Assembly: GCA_964057225.1 (NCBI GenBank)
Contig: OZ059900.1
Location: 10,240,501 to 10,304,500, forward strand
DNA length: 64,000 nt
Source: Auanema rhodensis
Lineage: Eukaryota > Nematoda > Chromadorea > Rhabditida > Rhabditidae
Direction of reading: 5' to 3'
Shown in pieces: positions 53,059 to 64,000 of the stretch. Below the pieces are notes generated by a model. That model searched no databases. It had not been told where the DNA came from and saw only the letters and a list, made by a program, of their open reading frames with translations. Each line of letters opens with the position of its first letter. Positions within the stretch are counted from its first letter, which is position 1. The translations under genes were made by a program, and so were the position numbers.

Positions 53059-55475
53059 GTGTTAGAATGGAATCAGTATGATCATGTACTAACATGGTTA
53101 ATGGTCAGTTCGCTTACTTTTTTCTTTCATCTTTCACCGCAATTTCATTCTCTTCAAACATTTGCACACACGCACTGCAGGCGGACATACATGTCCTATT
53201 CTTCTGTCTTGCTCTACCTCAACCGTCTCTATTATTCTTGTAAACGTCTCTAACATCTCCGAACTTTATAAAAACACTAACATCGTTTTCCTCTTCTTCT
53301 ACTTAATCGTTTAGTTTTCAAAATTCACACAATGAAAAACAAACATATGTGTAAACTATTACGGAAAAACGTAAGAAGATTCCAAATATGAGAACAAAAA
53401 CAGAACTTTTTGGATTTTTCATTGAGTAATAGTGTTTTCTCAAGTATTATTACAATATTCGTCACCAGTATACTTCAATGTAATCTGCTTCAGTTCGAAA
53501 TATTTATGAGTATGATGAGCTGAGATGATACAGCTACTTTCGGTGACATATCAGGTATTAAGAATCACAAATATTTTTATTTTGTTTTCTTGTTTTCATT
53601 CTCTGTGTTTTTCTTCGCTTTTAGCTAATATTTGGAATAGAATGATGTGATAGTATAAACGATAGTAGCACGTGCTAAAGTAAAGAATAACTTATAAATA
53701 TCAAAATAATATAGTTTTTAATTGATAGTGAACTGTTTAACCATAGTAGTTGATTGAGAGTGAAAAAGCTACACGTCTGATAAGGATGGCAAAGGAATTG
53801 TAGCGAAAGGACAGAGCAGAGTCCACACGATCTATAGATCATAAAATGAAACGAGAGAAAACAGAGAAAAATGTTTTTTTGAAGATAACTAGACACTAGA
53901 GATGAAGCTGGTATGTAGATTTGAAAACTAAATCATAGTTCTAATTGTGATTTTCAACATTGTTGGCACAAAAACATTATAATTTCGATAGGGTTGGGGG
54001 GGGGGGGCAAAATGTGCATTGATAGTGAAAATCCATAGAGTGTTATAGTCGGAACATGCTACTGTTGAACTCTAAATGGAACATGTTAAAGTGCAGTTCA
54101 GTTGAAATTAAATTGAAAGTGACAGTGCTTGAATGGTAGTCGGAACATGCAATGAACAGAAGGCATTGAAGAATAAAATTTAGAAAATTAACGAAAGAAG
54201 TTGAAGGAGAATGCTTCTCTGTGCTATTTTGAGTGAAGAAGATACAGAGAAAACGAGAAAAAGAAAAAGAGGGTGAGATTGAAAGAAAAGAGAGCGAAAA
54301 TGCGCTAAAGGGACGGTGAGAATGTAGAAGTGCATGAGAGAAAGAGGAAAGGTTCAAGAAAATGAAAAGAAAATGCAATTGAAAGAGAAAAGGAGTGAGG
54401 ATGAGACGAGGAGGAAGAGGGTATAGTGGAACAGAGGTTCTGGAAACAGACTTTACAAAGAGGACGACGCCCCGAAACAAACTATTGGTGATGATGAGAG
54501 AAAGATACATACTTTCATGCATAGATGTGGACACACACACACACACTCACATGCATATACACGGACAGGCAGAAGAATTTTTCCTCATGCTATACATACA
54601 ATCGACGTAGTTCTCGTTGACGTAGTTCTTGCTTGTCCTAACGAACTGAGGCGTGAGATTACAGAAAAGTACAATTGAAAGCGGATGAGAATGAATAAGG
54701 TCAGATGAACGATGGAGAGATTCAACAATTAGAGTCATCTACTCAAACAAGAGCAACTGTGGCAGGGGGGCAAGTGAGTTAAACAATTTTCAAAAGGTAA
54801 TTTAAGAATAAGCAAGTACTAGAAGCTGAGGTAATAAAATAAAATAAAAAATGAGAGATTCATCGTAGTGAGAGAAACAGGGACAACAAGATGAGGGAAA
54901 GCAGAAGAATCGTTGAGGTAGTGATGATGGTCGGCTAACGTCTTCGTCATTTCAACCGGATTGATGTGTCGGTCCCTTCTGTGCGTTTGTGTGTGTATGT
55001 GCAAACAGTCTTTTGACTGCCTTTTTTTCGTTTCGCCAGCCAATACTAGAAGCTTATACTGCTGTTGATGCTGCTGATGAAGATCATGATGCTGATGACG
55101 AGTTCGATGACGACAACATCAACGTGGACGACGATTTGGGTAATGATGCTGGCGATTATGATGACGCTGCTATGCGCCGTTCGGACGACCCTGTTGAATA
55201 CAAATTCGCGAATGATGTGGAAATGAATTGGATGATTGGTTGGTTTCTGACAGTAAAGATCTGGTCCTGATGCGAGCGCGAAAGAGGAGCTTTTTAGGAA
55301 AAAAAATAAAACAGCATGAGAAATGTTGAGCGCTTCAGAAGATGAGGAAGAGCGAGAGATATATGATTTTCGGCTGAGCGTAAAGCGTCCAGTATTTCAT
55401 GTGCATCAACTCGAAACTGCATTCCGTTCACACGCAGTTTTGAAAAAAATGTTCGTTTACCCTAGATCGCATCAG
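53059..55475 (+). CDS. Candidate partial gene for an acidic protein, unknown family
   Basis: Three open segments with matching splice phases: 53059-53103 (acceptor TTTTCAATAG, donor GTCAGT; VLEWNQYDHVLTWLM), 55040-55238 (acceptor TTTCGCCAG, donor GTTGGT, phase 1) and 55339-55475 (acceptor GCGCTTCAG, donor GTAATT). Together they encode 127 codons without a stop. The middle segment is strongly acidic (long Asp/Glu-rich part, then AMRRSDDPVEYKFANDVEMN); the third reads DEEEREIYDFRLSVKRPVFH and HQLETAFRSHAVLKKMFVYP. Composition is more GC-rich than the surroundings. Neither the first nor the last exon is certain; a phase-0 segment at 56929-57048 (start SNKNDLTAFANHTHS) could be a 3' exon. The link between 53059-53103 and the others is the weakest part. 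No domain was recognised. Confidence 0.33.
53996..54007 (+). repeat. Poly(G) tract, 12 bases
   Basis: An uninterrupted G run just after GGGTT in AT-rich DNA. Length may be uncertain in the assembly. Confidence 0.85.
54530..54546 (+). repeat. (AC)n microsatellite
   Basis: About eight AC units. Confidence 0.8.
54908..54962 (+). ncRNA. Possible small hairpin with let-7-like seed
   Basis: The 5' arm (54912-54929) pairs with 54939-54956: 18 positions with two mismatches and several G-U pairs, and a 9-base loop. Four further pairs (AATC/GATT) follow after a 2-base bulge. The 5' arm holds TGAGGTAG at 54914-54921, the let-7-family seed word. The loop is short for a microRNA precursor, and such an 8-mer is expected about once or twice by chance in a window this size. 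Confidence 0.15.
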
Positions 55476-55544
55476 GTAATTTGTATCTAGTTAGGGAAAA
55501 GTTGAAAACTGAACAAGCGTATACTAAGTTGAAAGAGGATGAAC

Positions 55545-55583
55545 GAGAGAGAGGGAGAGAGAGAGAAAGAGAGAGAGAGAGAG

Positions 55584-55626
<43 letters not shown>

Positions 55627-55680
55627 AAGAGAGAGATAGAGAGAGAGAGAGAGAGCGCGAGAGAGAGAGAGTGAAAGCGA
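55545..55680 (+). repeat. Long (GA)n microsatellite
   Basis: About 135 bases of GA repeats with AAAG interruptions, the longest simple repeat in the window. It begins 70 bases after the last segment of the candidate acidic-protein gene and would lie in its next intron. Confidence 0.93.
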
Positions 55681-55819
55681 AAGAGAATTGAAAGAGCGGG
55701 AGTGAAACAGAAAATATGTATGTATAAAGAGAGTTTGATATACAAGAAGTAATAAACATAGTCAGCCAGATATAGTGCTGGAACTGACCGGATTCTGTAA
55801 GCTTTTACTTTCATTATCT

Positions 55820-58800
55820 TTCATCAAAATGCTAACGTAAATCACTAATGCTTTTTTGATATCTATCATACAGCAAAACATCTTTTTATATCATCATTAT
55901 TAAACATAAGTGGATTTCAAGATAAAAAAAGTCAGACACTGCTGGAGAAGAATACAGCCTCTAACCAATTTTTATTTTAACCTTTTCGATTTTTCTTTAG
56001 TTCAGCTTTTTTTTTTCAAATTGTTTTCATTCTCCACCCAAACAAGAAATATTCTTGAGGTATTTTAAAATGAAAAAAGAGATTGAAAGAGAGCTGACTT
56101 AGAATTTCTGCATTCATTTAACAAGGAACGTTCCGTAATGTTCCTGTATTTCAAAATTTTAATGTCTAGTTCAAAGGACTAAGCACTTTTCAATTCTACA
56201 GTTCATAGTGTTATTTCAGACAAAAAAATCATATACAGAAGGGATGAGTAAGCGATGAAAAGGGTAAGAACTGAGGAATATTATTCGAAAATAACAAACA
56301 AATAACTATAAAAAACAATAAAAAAAATGAATTTTAAGAACATAATGTGTATGTGCATGTGTCTGTGTGTATGTAGCCAGGTGATAAATACATTCGAAAA
56401 TAAGGCTGATTAGCTGATTTTAAGACGGAATAAAAACATATACACATACACTCATATGCACACATAGAGAGAATATAAAAAAAGACATACATAGCCATGT
56501 GATGGGTGTATACAGAAGGACAGAAACACAAGAAGAAGAAGAAGAAGAAAAAACTAAGACGAATTGAGGCTAAAACAGGGCTAATGACCAAATATTTGTT
56601 TCGTTCAGTTCCACATATAGATGAGACAGAACGGTTTTGAAAGAAGAGAGAAAAAATATAAAATTATGTCAAACAGCATTTTGACATGCTCATGGTGAAC
56701 ATAGATAGATCGCCGAGATATGAGAGCAGTTAAGATGTTTAGAGAACGCAAAGAAAGGGCGGTGAATAAGCTCATATTAACGGCAGATTTAATGATAATA
56801 CAATGGTCTTAATCTATTGTATTCAAAATTAAATCTGTAAACTAATGCCGTAATCTGTCTGAAACAGCATGAAAATTTGAAGATTAAGCACCGGTACACG
56901 GACATGCTAATTATCAATTTTTTTGCAGTCAAATAAAAACGACTTAACTGCCTTTGCTAATCACACTCACAGCATCTACTTTCTCAGACAATATCAATTG
57001 CCAATGCTTCTCTATCTCAGTTCTTCGTTTTTTTTGCTTTTTTTCTAAATCAGCTTAAGACTTCACGTGGATGAAAATGCATGAATTTCGTTGACATAAG
57101 AGATTTATTTCACTAATGACGAGCAAGCCACACAAAAGCAATATCTGATAACAGTCAATGAAAAGATGAAACAGTCTCAAAGAGAGTTTGAAATAAGGAA
57201 ATGTGAAATCAGAGAAAGAGTTAAAAAATGAAATAAACTTTTTGAATCAAAAACAAACAGTTTATATACTATAATATAATGATAAATATAAACATTCAGG
57301 GCTTTTAGATTACAAATAATAAAAATAGTCATTCTGAAGCCAAAATTAAAATAAAATAAATCACAATGACTGTGGCTCTTATTCTGTTTTGGTACAATAT
57401 GCTTGTGAATAGTATTTGAATCATAATGCGTAGAAAAAGGCAATATAGTATATCATCTCATATAATACACAACAAAATTGAATTTTAATATATAGTATAT
57501 AGAGTTTCGCTTTCAATATACTATATGAAATAGAACACGGAACTAGCTCTCATCTCATAAGGATATATTATTATGGAATAAGTTGAAAAATAACATTATT
57601 TCTATATTCTCCTTTGCTATTATTCAAAAAGAAAAACTATTTGTTCACATTATTACACTGTATACAGCGATAATTCATTCATGTATCGTTTTAGACACCT
57701 TTTCTCATTTTTTTTTGAAAAATAATCATAAATATATTCAAAAGTATTCAATAGACTACTGAATAAATGAGAATGCGTTATACAACTGTTTAATATTGAT
57801 AACGTAACGGTGAATAATTTACATACAATATGTTACAAATCATGAATTATATGGAACAGTTTTCAAACAAATTCTAATAAATGAGCAAATCATTGATTTA
57901 ATTTGGTAATCAGTTAATCTTCTCTCATTTAATTCAAACATATGGCAAGAAAAATTGGGTTAATGTTTGTAAAACGATAAGTACTGACTTATTCAACTTA
58001 AAACTTCTTTTTTTCTCTGCTTTTAACAAAGTAAATATAAGAAAAAATGAGATAAAAATAAAATTATTTACATAATTATTTGAATAAAAAAAATCAATAA
58101 TATAAGAAATAATCTATAAATGTTACTTGAAAGTTTACCGTTGTTTATCTGATCAAATATATCGTTGATGATGATGAATATGAAGATTAATCACAACCTA
58201 CTACTATCAAACTATACGTATACTAGTATAGTTTATACTTGTTTTTAGAGGTCGACATAGTAGAAGACCATAGAGGTCAAACTATAGTATAGTATAAGCA
58301 GGTGTGAGAGAAACATATCTAATATAATGGGTAAACTCATCTAGATTCATATAAGGCATGATACAATGAATAAACAGAAGAGAGAGAGAGAGAAACAAGA
58401 CTTGTAGGATGTACATGTACTAATCAATAAATTATATTATATAGTAAAAATAATAATTAGAAAATTAATACGTATTTTTATTATATGATAGTGAAAATAT
58501 TTGATGAAAGTGAAAAGATATTAAAATGAAAAGTGATGAGAAAATCTCTTCTGAATATCTAAACAGATAATAATATTCGGTTACAATGGTTCACTGTGAC
58601 AAGCCATTTTAGGTGTGGTATGCAAACGAGACACACTGAAAGATAGGTGAAAAATGAAAAAGAGAGAACAAAAGAGAGAGAGGGGAGAGGGAGGGGAAAG
58701 AGAATGGAAGAGTAAAGTGTACATGAGAAATTTAAACAAATTGTTAATATTTCATAAGATTGTTTTATATTTATGATAGTTTTCTGAAGTAGAGAATAAG

Positions 58801-60940
58801 AATCAAAACATTGCATATTTTAAAAAGTTAAAATTCAGAATGAGATGTTCAAGAGTTGAGAAATAAAGAGAATGAAAAATTCAAAAAAAAAATGAATAAA
58901 CAAGAGAAATCTTAGTAATATTATAAAAAAAAGAAAGGAAAAGGGCCTACTATACAACAGTTTCAAAACAATAACCGCAGCAAAGTTGATTGAATTTGAT
59001 AGATAATAGAAAACGTATATTTGATATGACTTTACTATGAGCATGAATGAGATAATTTTTATCATAAGCGTACAGAGCCCACAGAGCTTTATACTCAACA
59101 CGTAGAGACATTAATGAAATAAAATCTTTTATATTCTTGATTTTACTCGTTTTTCTTTCTGCTTCTTCTTCTTTTTTTATTTCAAATCTTCTTTTTTTTC
59201 AATTTTCATTGTAGTGGAGAATATTATATGGACATTTTATTATAATATGCCCTGGAGGCAATTTCCATTTTGCAACTATGTATCAAATATACTGATAAGC
59301 ATTGAAAGACAGAGATTATATGAAAACGAATATTTTATGTGTATGAAATGATAAAATATTTTATTGTGTTTAATTCGTTTGATTAACAAAATCTTTTATA
59401 TGTTTCTTTATTATCAATTGTATGAAGAGGATTTATCTACGAAACATAATATATAAATCACCTAATTACCTATAAACACAATGGAAAACTAAATTTTTTT
59501 TATAGATTATGCTATAAATTCTTATGACGTTAGTAGATTTGAAGCATAATCACGAATCAAAATCAAAAGTTAAATTTTTTTGTTTTAAAATCCTCAATCT
59601 AATTATATTTCAAGTTATCTGGAGTAAAAATTAAGTGAAGAAATATAGTGATTAGTTGAAAAATTTTAAAATTCTCGTGCCAGAAGAGTGGGAAATAAAC
59701 TTTTGTTGCAGGTAATATCTGTCTGGCAGTTATACTTTGTTGATTAATTTGTAATATGTAGCTTTTCTTCAACTGATGTCAAAGATGATGGAGTCGATGA
59801 TGTAATTTTTTTCTCACTTTGCTCTTTGATCCAATAAATTTGTGAATATGAACATTTCAAATATAAACAAATATATGTATGTATGTGTATAGTTGTATGA
59901 AATAGATTTTACGCTCATTCATAGCTAGTTTGAAAATATAAAACTTAGTTATTTTGGTGGATGATTTCTTGCTAGAAAAAAAAATCCACTTGTGCTTTCA
60001 ATTGACTTGAAAAGCTTTATTCCTATCATTTGCTTTTGAACATCATCACTTCATTTTCAATTTGAGCTCAAGTGTTTAAAGGTTATTTACTCGAATTCTG
60101 AAGTTTTCCTAGAAGTTGTCTTCAATAGTTTTCTACTTAAATGGAGAAAAATAGAAAGTTCAATTGAAGATGTCAAAATAGATCCGGTTTCAATTGATTT
60201 TGTTATTTGTCATGTTTATTATCCTATTCAGAAGGTATTCTTTATTATTTTTCGCTCAGGTGAGATGATGGTTGTAGAGAGTAGCATATCAACGTAACCG
60301 CATCTCGACAATCAAAAAGGGAACAACTTCAAAATCTGATTGTTATGACATGTATTGAAATTAATAAAATTATTTTTAAAATTAAAATATTTTAATAAAT
60401 GCTGCTGCAAGTTGCTCTTCAACGTTGTAAAAATCAGATACACAAGAACCGAGATAAAAAGAGATAGAGAGAAAGTGAGAGGATGAGGAGGTTGTACGTT
60501 CACGAGATTGGGTATTCGAGATGTGTAAAGCCGTGAGTTACTTTGAAAGACGATCTTCATCATCACAGCAGTTTCATTGCACATATAGATTATATATTTA
60601 TCCACATTATATGAGAGAAAAAAAAAGAAATGATAGCCTTTGTTTCAAGTTTTGAAGTGAAAAATTGATTTTCTCAGCTCAATTCAAGCTATTTGTATAA
60701 ATTAGTTATTCTTTTTATTTAAACTTTCTGTTATGTTTGTTAATTTTTGTCTTAGTTCCAGTAAAATTACTGCAAAATAAGTTAAAACAACCATATGTCT
60801 ACCAACTTATGCATGGATTTCAGTTAATTTATCTAAATTTATTCTACAAATTCACTGGTTTGATTACAATTTACAGCAATTAAATAATTAATTAAGTTAT
60901 AGATTAAATAGCTAATATTTTCTTTTATTATTATTCATTT
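55820..60940. other. Intergenic DNA upstream of the Ig/FnIII gene
   Basis: Apart from the fold-back element, no supported feature. Contents are GA-rich tracts near 56530-56550, 58380-58400 and 58670-58710, an 11-bp A/T inverted repeat (57490-57500 with 57516-57526), and short ACTATA/TATAGT repeats at 58205-58300. Frames longer than 60 codons are repeat-driven. Confidence 0.45.
56784..56837 (+). repeat. Imperfect fold-back element
   Basis: CAGATTTAAT (56784-56793) pairs perfectly with 56828-56837, and AATACAAT (56797-56804) pairs perfectly with 56816-56823. The internal loop is 3 against 4 bases and the terminal loop 11 bases. Further short complementarity (ACGGCA against TGCCGT) flanks it. 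The shape resembles a small-RNA precursor or the remains of a miniature inverted-repeat transposon. Confidence 0.5.
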
Positions 60941-60948
60941 TTGACAAT

Positions 60949-63052
60949 ATGATTCATTCTATTACTATAATTTCTCTCTATTCTCTCCTAGTTTTAGCTA
61001 ATTCACAAAAAATATTGACACAATCAACTGAATATCATGTAAGTTCATTGCTCAAGTATGATTATTTTATTTTTTATTAATTCCAATACATGATTATTCA
61101 AATAGATATTTAAAAATATTTAGATATTAACACATAATACAATTGAATTACATTGTAATCTTATTGATATATCTGATGATCATACGGTTATATGGAAAAG
61201 AGGAAAAGATACATTGTTTGTTGATGAAGATCAGCTAACATATGATGAAAGATATTATGTTTTACGAGAAGGAATGGTTAGTTTATATTATATTTAACTA
61301 TATGTATATATTAACTATAATATACTTTCTAATATATTATTATTTCAGAATAGTACACTTGTAATCAAATCTGTGGAACCAATCGATAATACATTATTTT
61401 ACTGCGAGTTAACTGATCCATTGCAGATTGTTCATTATCGTTTAATAGTACACAGTAATTTTCAAAAATTTTATTGATTTTTTTAAAAAAAAAAAGAGCT
61501 AATTGTTTCTAGATCCACCAACTGTACGTATTATACCAGAACAAAGTGAATATGTTGCACATGCTGGTGATACAAATCTGATTATTCGATGTTATGCACT
61601 AGGCAATCCGAAACCAATCACAAAATGGTCATATTCGGTATGTAAATAGCTATAACAATTCAAAAAACACTAAAAATATTGATTATAATATTCATTTTCT
61701 ATATTTCCAGTCAGGAAATGTGACAGATGACGTGCTTATTAAAGACCATCAGCTCATAATACCTGTAGTTCAACAGCATCACAGTGGTGATTATACATGT
61801 AATGCAACAAACAAAGCTGGAAATGCAATTCAACGCATTCGAATAAAAGTTTATGGCAAGTTTTAAGATTTTCTTTGTCATCTTTTTTTAATTTTCTTAT
61901 CTATATTACAACATTAAAATCATTTTCCAAATAACTTTAGTAATATCATGACATAAACTGAATATTATAGTTAAACCATTTATAAAAGCTGATAGTACCT
62001 TCTTGCCCGTTAATGTTGGAGGCAATTACGAAATACTTTGTACATATGATGGCTATCCAAAGCCAACAACCGATTGGTTATTCAATGGCCAGCGAATAAA
62101 TGTAAATTTTAGCATTATTATAATATTATATATCAGCATATAGTTAAGCAGTACATAAGATATAATTATAGTTTGCTGCTGAACCATTCAATACAGTTGC
62201 TCGTCAAGCTCGTCATCAAAACAACACACATATAACATCATTGCTTTTTACTAATATGACTGAGGTATATTATAAATAGATTTAGACATATAGTTAATAA
62301 TTTGCATAACTAACAATTTTTATTTATTTTTCCTTGTTTTATAGGAACATTTTGGTGATTATATTTGTCGTGTATCAAATACACTTGGATCAGATAAGGC
62401 AGTTGTACATGCCAGTGGTATGTGAACAGAACATACTATGTGTGTGTGTGGGTAATTGATGATGAACCTCGAATTACAGCACGACCGGGTCCACCAACTA
62501 TTGTATGTCATGATAAAGTCATTTTTTGGACAATAATCTCAAAAAATCCAATTATTGAATATAAATTGTTTATTCGATATGCTGATGATGAGGAATGGAT
62601 ACGTTTTGAAAACATATTAGCCAAGAAATGTATGATTGTAAACTTGGAAATCTTCAAAAGTTGCTCTATTATTTCAGCAGATGAGATTAAGACTGATATT
62701 TGGGAAAGAGAAATCAAACTGCAGGACTACTTCGAGCCAGATATCAAGTATGAAGTGCAGGTATGTAAGCGCATTTCAACAATATTTCTCTCTATTTCTA
62801 CATTTGAATTCAATGTATTGTTACAAATGTTTTTTCTGCTTCAGGTTCAAGGACGTAATTCATTCGGATGGGGGAGTTTAGCTAAAAATTATGCGACACC
62901 GTTTTATGCGTTACCGAAAAAAGGTCTCTGGGTGTAACTGTGTCCGTTTAATAATGACGAACAAAAATGTTTCAGAACGAATATCCGCATCATCAACTGT
63001 GATGAATGCACTGGTCATGCTATGGGTTTTCCTTGTTTTCAATCAAATTTGA
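60949..63052 (+). CDS. Ig/FnIII cell-surface protein, RIG-3-like
   Basis: Twelve exons: 60949-61038, 61124-61276, 61349-61454, 61513-61637, 61711-61855, 61971-62101, 62172-62264, 62345-62417, 62480-62629, 62678-62760, 62845-62923, 62976-63052; phases agree, 434 residues. Residues 1-19 are a signal peptide. Three Ig domains follow with cysteine pairs C41-C100, C143-C188 and C230-C289; the second and third carry the classic SGDYTC/FGDYIC motifs. One FnIII domain spans about 307-405 (ARPGPP start, YEVQVQGRNSFGWG end). The last 17 or so residues (ALVMLWVFLVFNQI) are hydrophobic and end the protein, as in a GPI-anchor signal. Three Ig plus one FnIII plus GPI matches RIG-3-type neuronal adhesion proteins; orthology is inferred. 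Intron 5 starts with GC instead of GT. Confidence 0.88.
61856..61970 (+). other. GC-AG intron
   Basis: The exon end TATG is followed by GCAAGT. No nearby GT gives an open frame into exon 6: the alternatives at 61849 and 61860 both lead to a stop. The rest of the donor fits the consensus well, as is usual for GC donors. Confidence 0.75.
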
Positions 63053-63458
63053 TCTATGAATATCGGTTCGCAGGCGTTTTTTTCTGTAATTCCAACAGAA
63101 GACTCATTTTTTTCTGAATCAAAAACTTTTTTTTAGTGCATGAAAAATGAAATTGATTTGGATTTTTTAATTTCACTGATTTTGTCATTCACTTTTCTGT
63201 CAGCATCAGCACTTTTGCAATAGATTTCTTTTGGAGTTTAAACTATTTTTTTTGAAACATTTGTTTTAGAAATGTCTAGACAGACTGATAAAATTTCTTT
63301 CATTTTTTTTCTTTAATCTTTCGCTTCATTTCATTTTTTTTAAATAAACATTTTCTTTATTTTTATTTTATTGGTATTGAAGTGCACGTCTGCTTTAGCT
63401 GATTAATCAAGAAGATAGATGATGTAATAAAATTTCTTAATAATGTATTTCATCTATT
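63053..63458. other. 3' flank of the Ig/FnIII gene
   Basis: AT-rich DNA with an AAATAAACA signal near 63341-63349 that could end the transcript. Confidence 0.45.
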
Positions 63459-63578
63459 ATGGTGGCCGGAACACAAAACGCGACTATCTTGCATCTTGCT
63501 ATCAATGAAATAGCAAATGGTTTACAAAAATGCCCGCAGGGAGATGCATTGTGGAAACCTGCGCAGACATATAAATAA
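63459..63578 (+). CDS. Candidate small ORF, unknown
   Basis: ATG at 63459 opens 39 codons: MVAGTQNATILHLAINEIAN followed by GLQKCPQGDALWKPAQTYK, then TAA. The segment is more GC-rich than its surroundings and has balanced codons. The minus strand is also open here, so the coding strand is uncertain. It may be an exon of a gene continuing beyond the window. No family was recognised. Confidence 0.22.
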   Translation: MVAGTQNATILHLAINEIANGLQKCPQGDALWKPAQTYK

Positions 63579-63579
63579 T

Positions 63580-64000
63580 AGAACGAGAATGCCATCTCGT
63601 CATATTCATCTTCATTATCTTGCAACCGGAAAAAAGTATAATGATCTGTGATAATAATGATGCTGATGTGTCAATTTAGAAAGAAGAAATCAGGTTGAAT
63701 ACATGAACAACCTATAACGATGCGATTTTTCTTAGCTGGGGTGAACTTCTATTTTCAACCTTTGATAAATGATAACGGAATCATGATCAACGTTTCCCTC
63801 TAATCCTTCGTTTTCTCTAAATCTATCTCTCTCTTTTTCTTTCAGTTTTTCTAGATTCTCTCACAATTCTATGATTTTTGTATTTTTTTCTCCACATTAT
63901 GCTTCATCTCTCTTTTACGCATGCTGATGTTCTCATTCCCATTCTCTACTACACTCCATGTCATTCCATCTTCCCTTTTCGATAGTTGTACGTCTGGTGT
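63580..64000. other. Window end, no gene seen
   Basis: AT-rich to CT-rich DNA without a supported feature. Confidence 0.5.

Noticed and set aside
54043-54546. 167-codon minus frame, the longest after the transposase and Ig frames
   Set aside because: Ser/Phe/Leu-rich reading of GA/CT-rich DNA; no domain and no splice signals.
55487-55814. Two minus frames of about 90 codons rich in Ser-Leu repeats
   Set aside because: Direct translations of the (GA)n microsatellite.
62422-62937. 171-codon frame treated as one exon
   Set aside because: It runs through three introns that happen to be open; splice sites at 62417/62480, 62629/62678 and 62760/62845 give the conserved FnIII sequence without the extra residues.

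Overview
The window looks like AT-rich nuclear DNA from a nematode, with low gene density. I rebuilt six multi-exon genes by joining exons whose phases agree. Introns are mostly short, with TTTTCAG/TTTTAG acceptors, and several genes have an acceptor just before the start codon, as expected for spliced-leader trans-splicing. Protein content also fits a nematode: a secreted Cys-type glutathione peroxidase like the filarial cuticular enzyme, an SLC1 glutamate transporter, a FMRFamide-receptor-like GPCR, an ERK5-like MAP kinase close in type to SMA-5, and an Ig/FnIII protein close in type to RIG-3. A spirurid (clade III) parasite is possible, but I cannot fix the species. All assignments come from recognising families by eye; no search was run.

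Layout. 1-5800: AT-rich DNA with one exon-like segment. 5814-7462 (+): TATA-box promoter and glutathione peroxidase. 9568-10900: a Tc1-type transposon with about 90-bp terminal inverted repeats and an internally deleted transposase. It ends 10 bp from the stop codon of the next gene. 10911-12363 (-): ZIP metal transporter of the ZIP13 type. 12.4-28.3 kb: no recognisable gene. 28309-30488 (+): FMRFamide-receptor-like GPCR. 32578-35854 (-): excitatory amino-acid transporter. 36-44.6 kb: microsatellite-rich DNA with one small candidate ORF behind a strong splice acceptor. 44672-48051 (-): ERK5/SMA-5-like MAP kinase with two possible C-termini. 48.3-60.9 kb: mostly repeats, but three open segments at 53059-55475 have compatible splice phases and may be part of an undescribed acidic protein gene. 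60949-63052 (+): secreted or GPI-anchored protein with three Ig domains and one FnIII domain.

There is no operon-like packing; neighbouring genes are kilobases apart and on both strands. The glutamate transporter, the peptide-type GPCR and the RIG-3-like adhesion protein are all plausible nervous-system genes, but nothing shows co-regulation. I found no tRNA, rRNA, CRISPR, bacterial or viral insertion.
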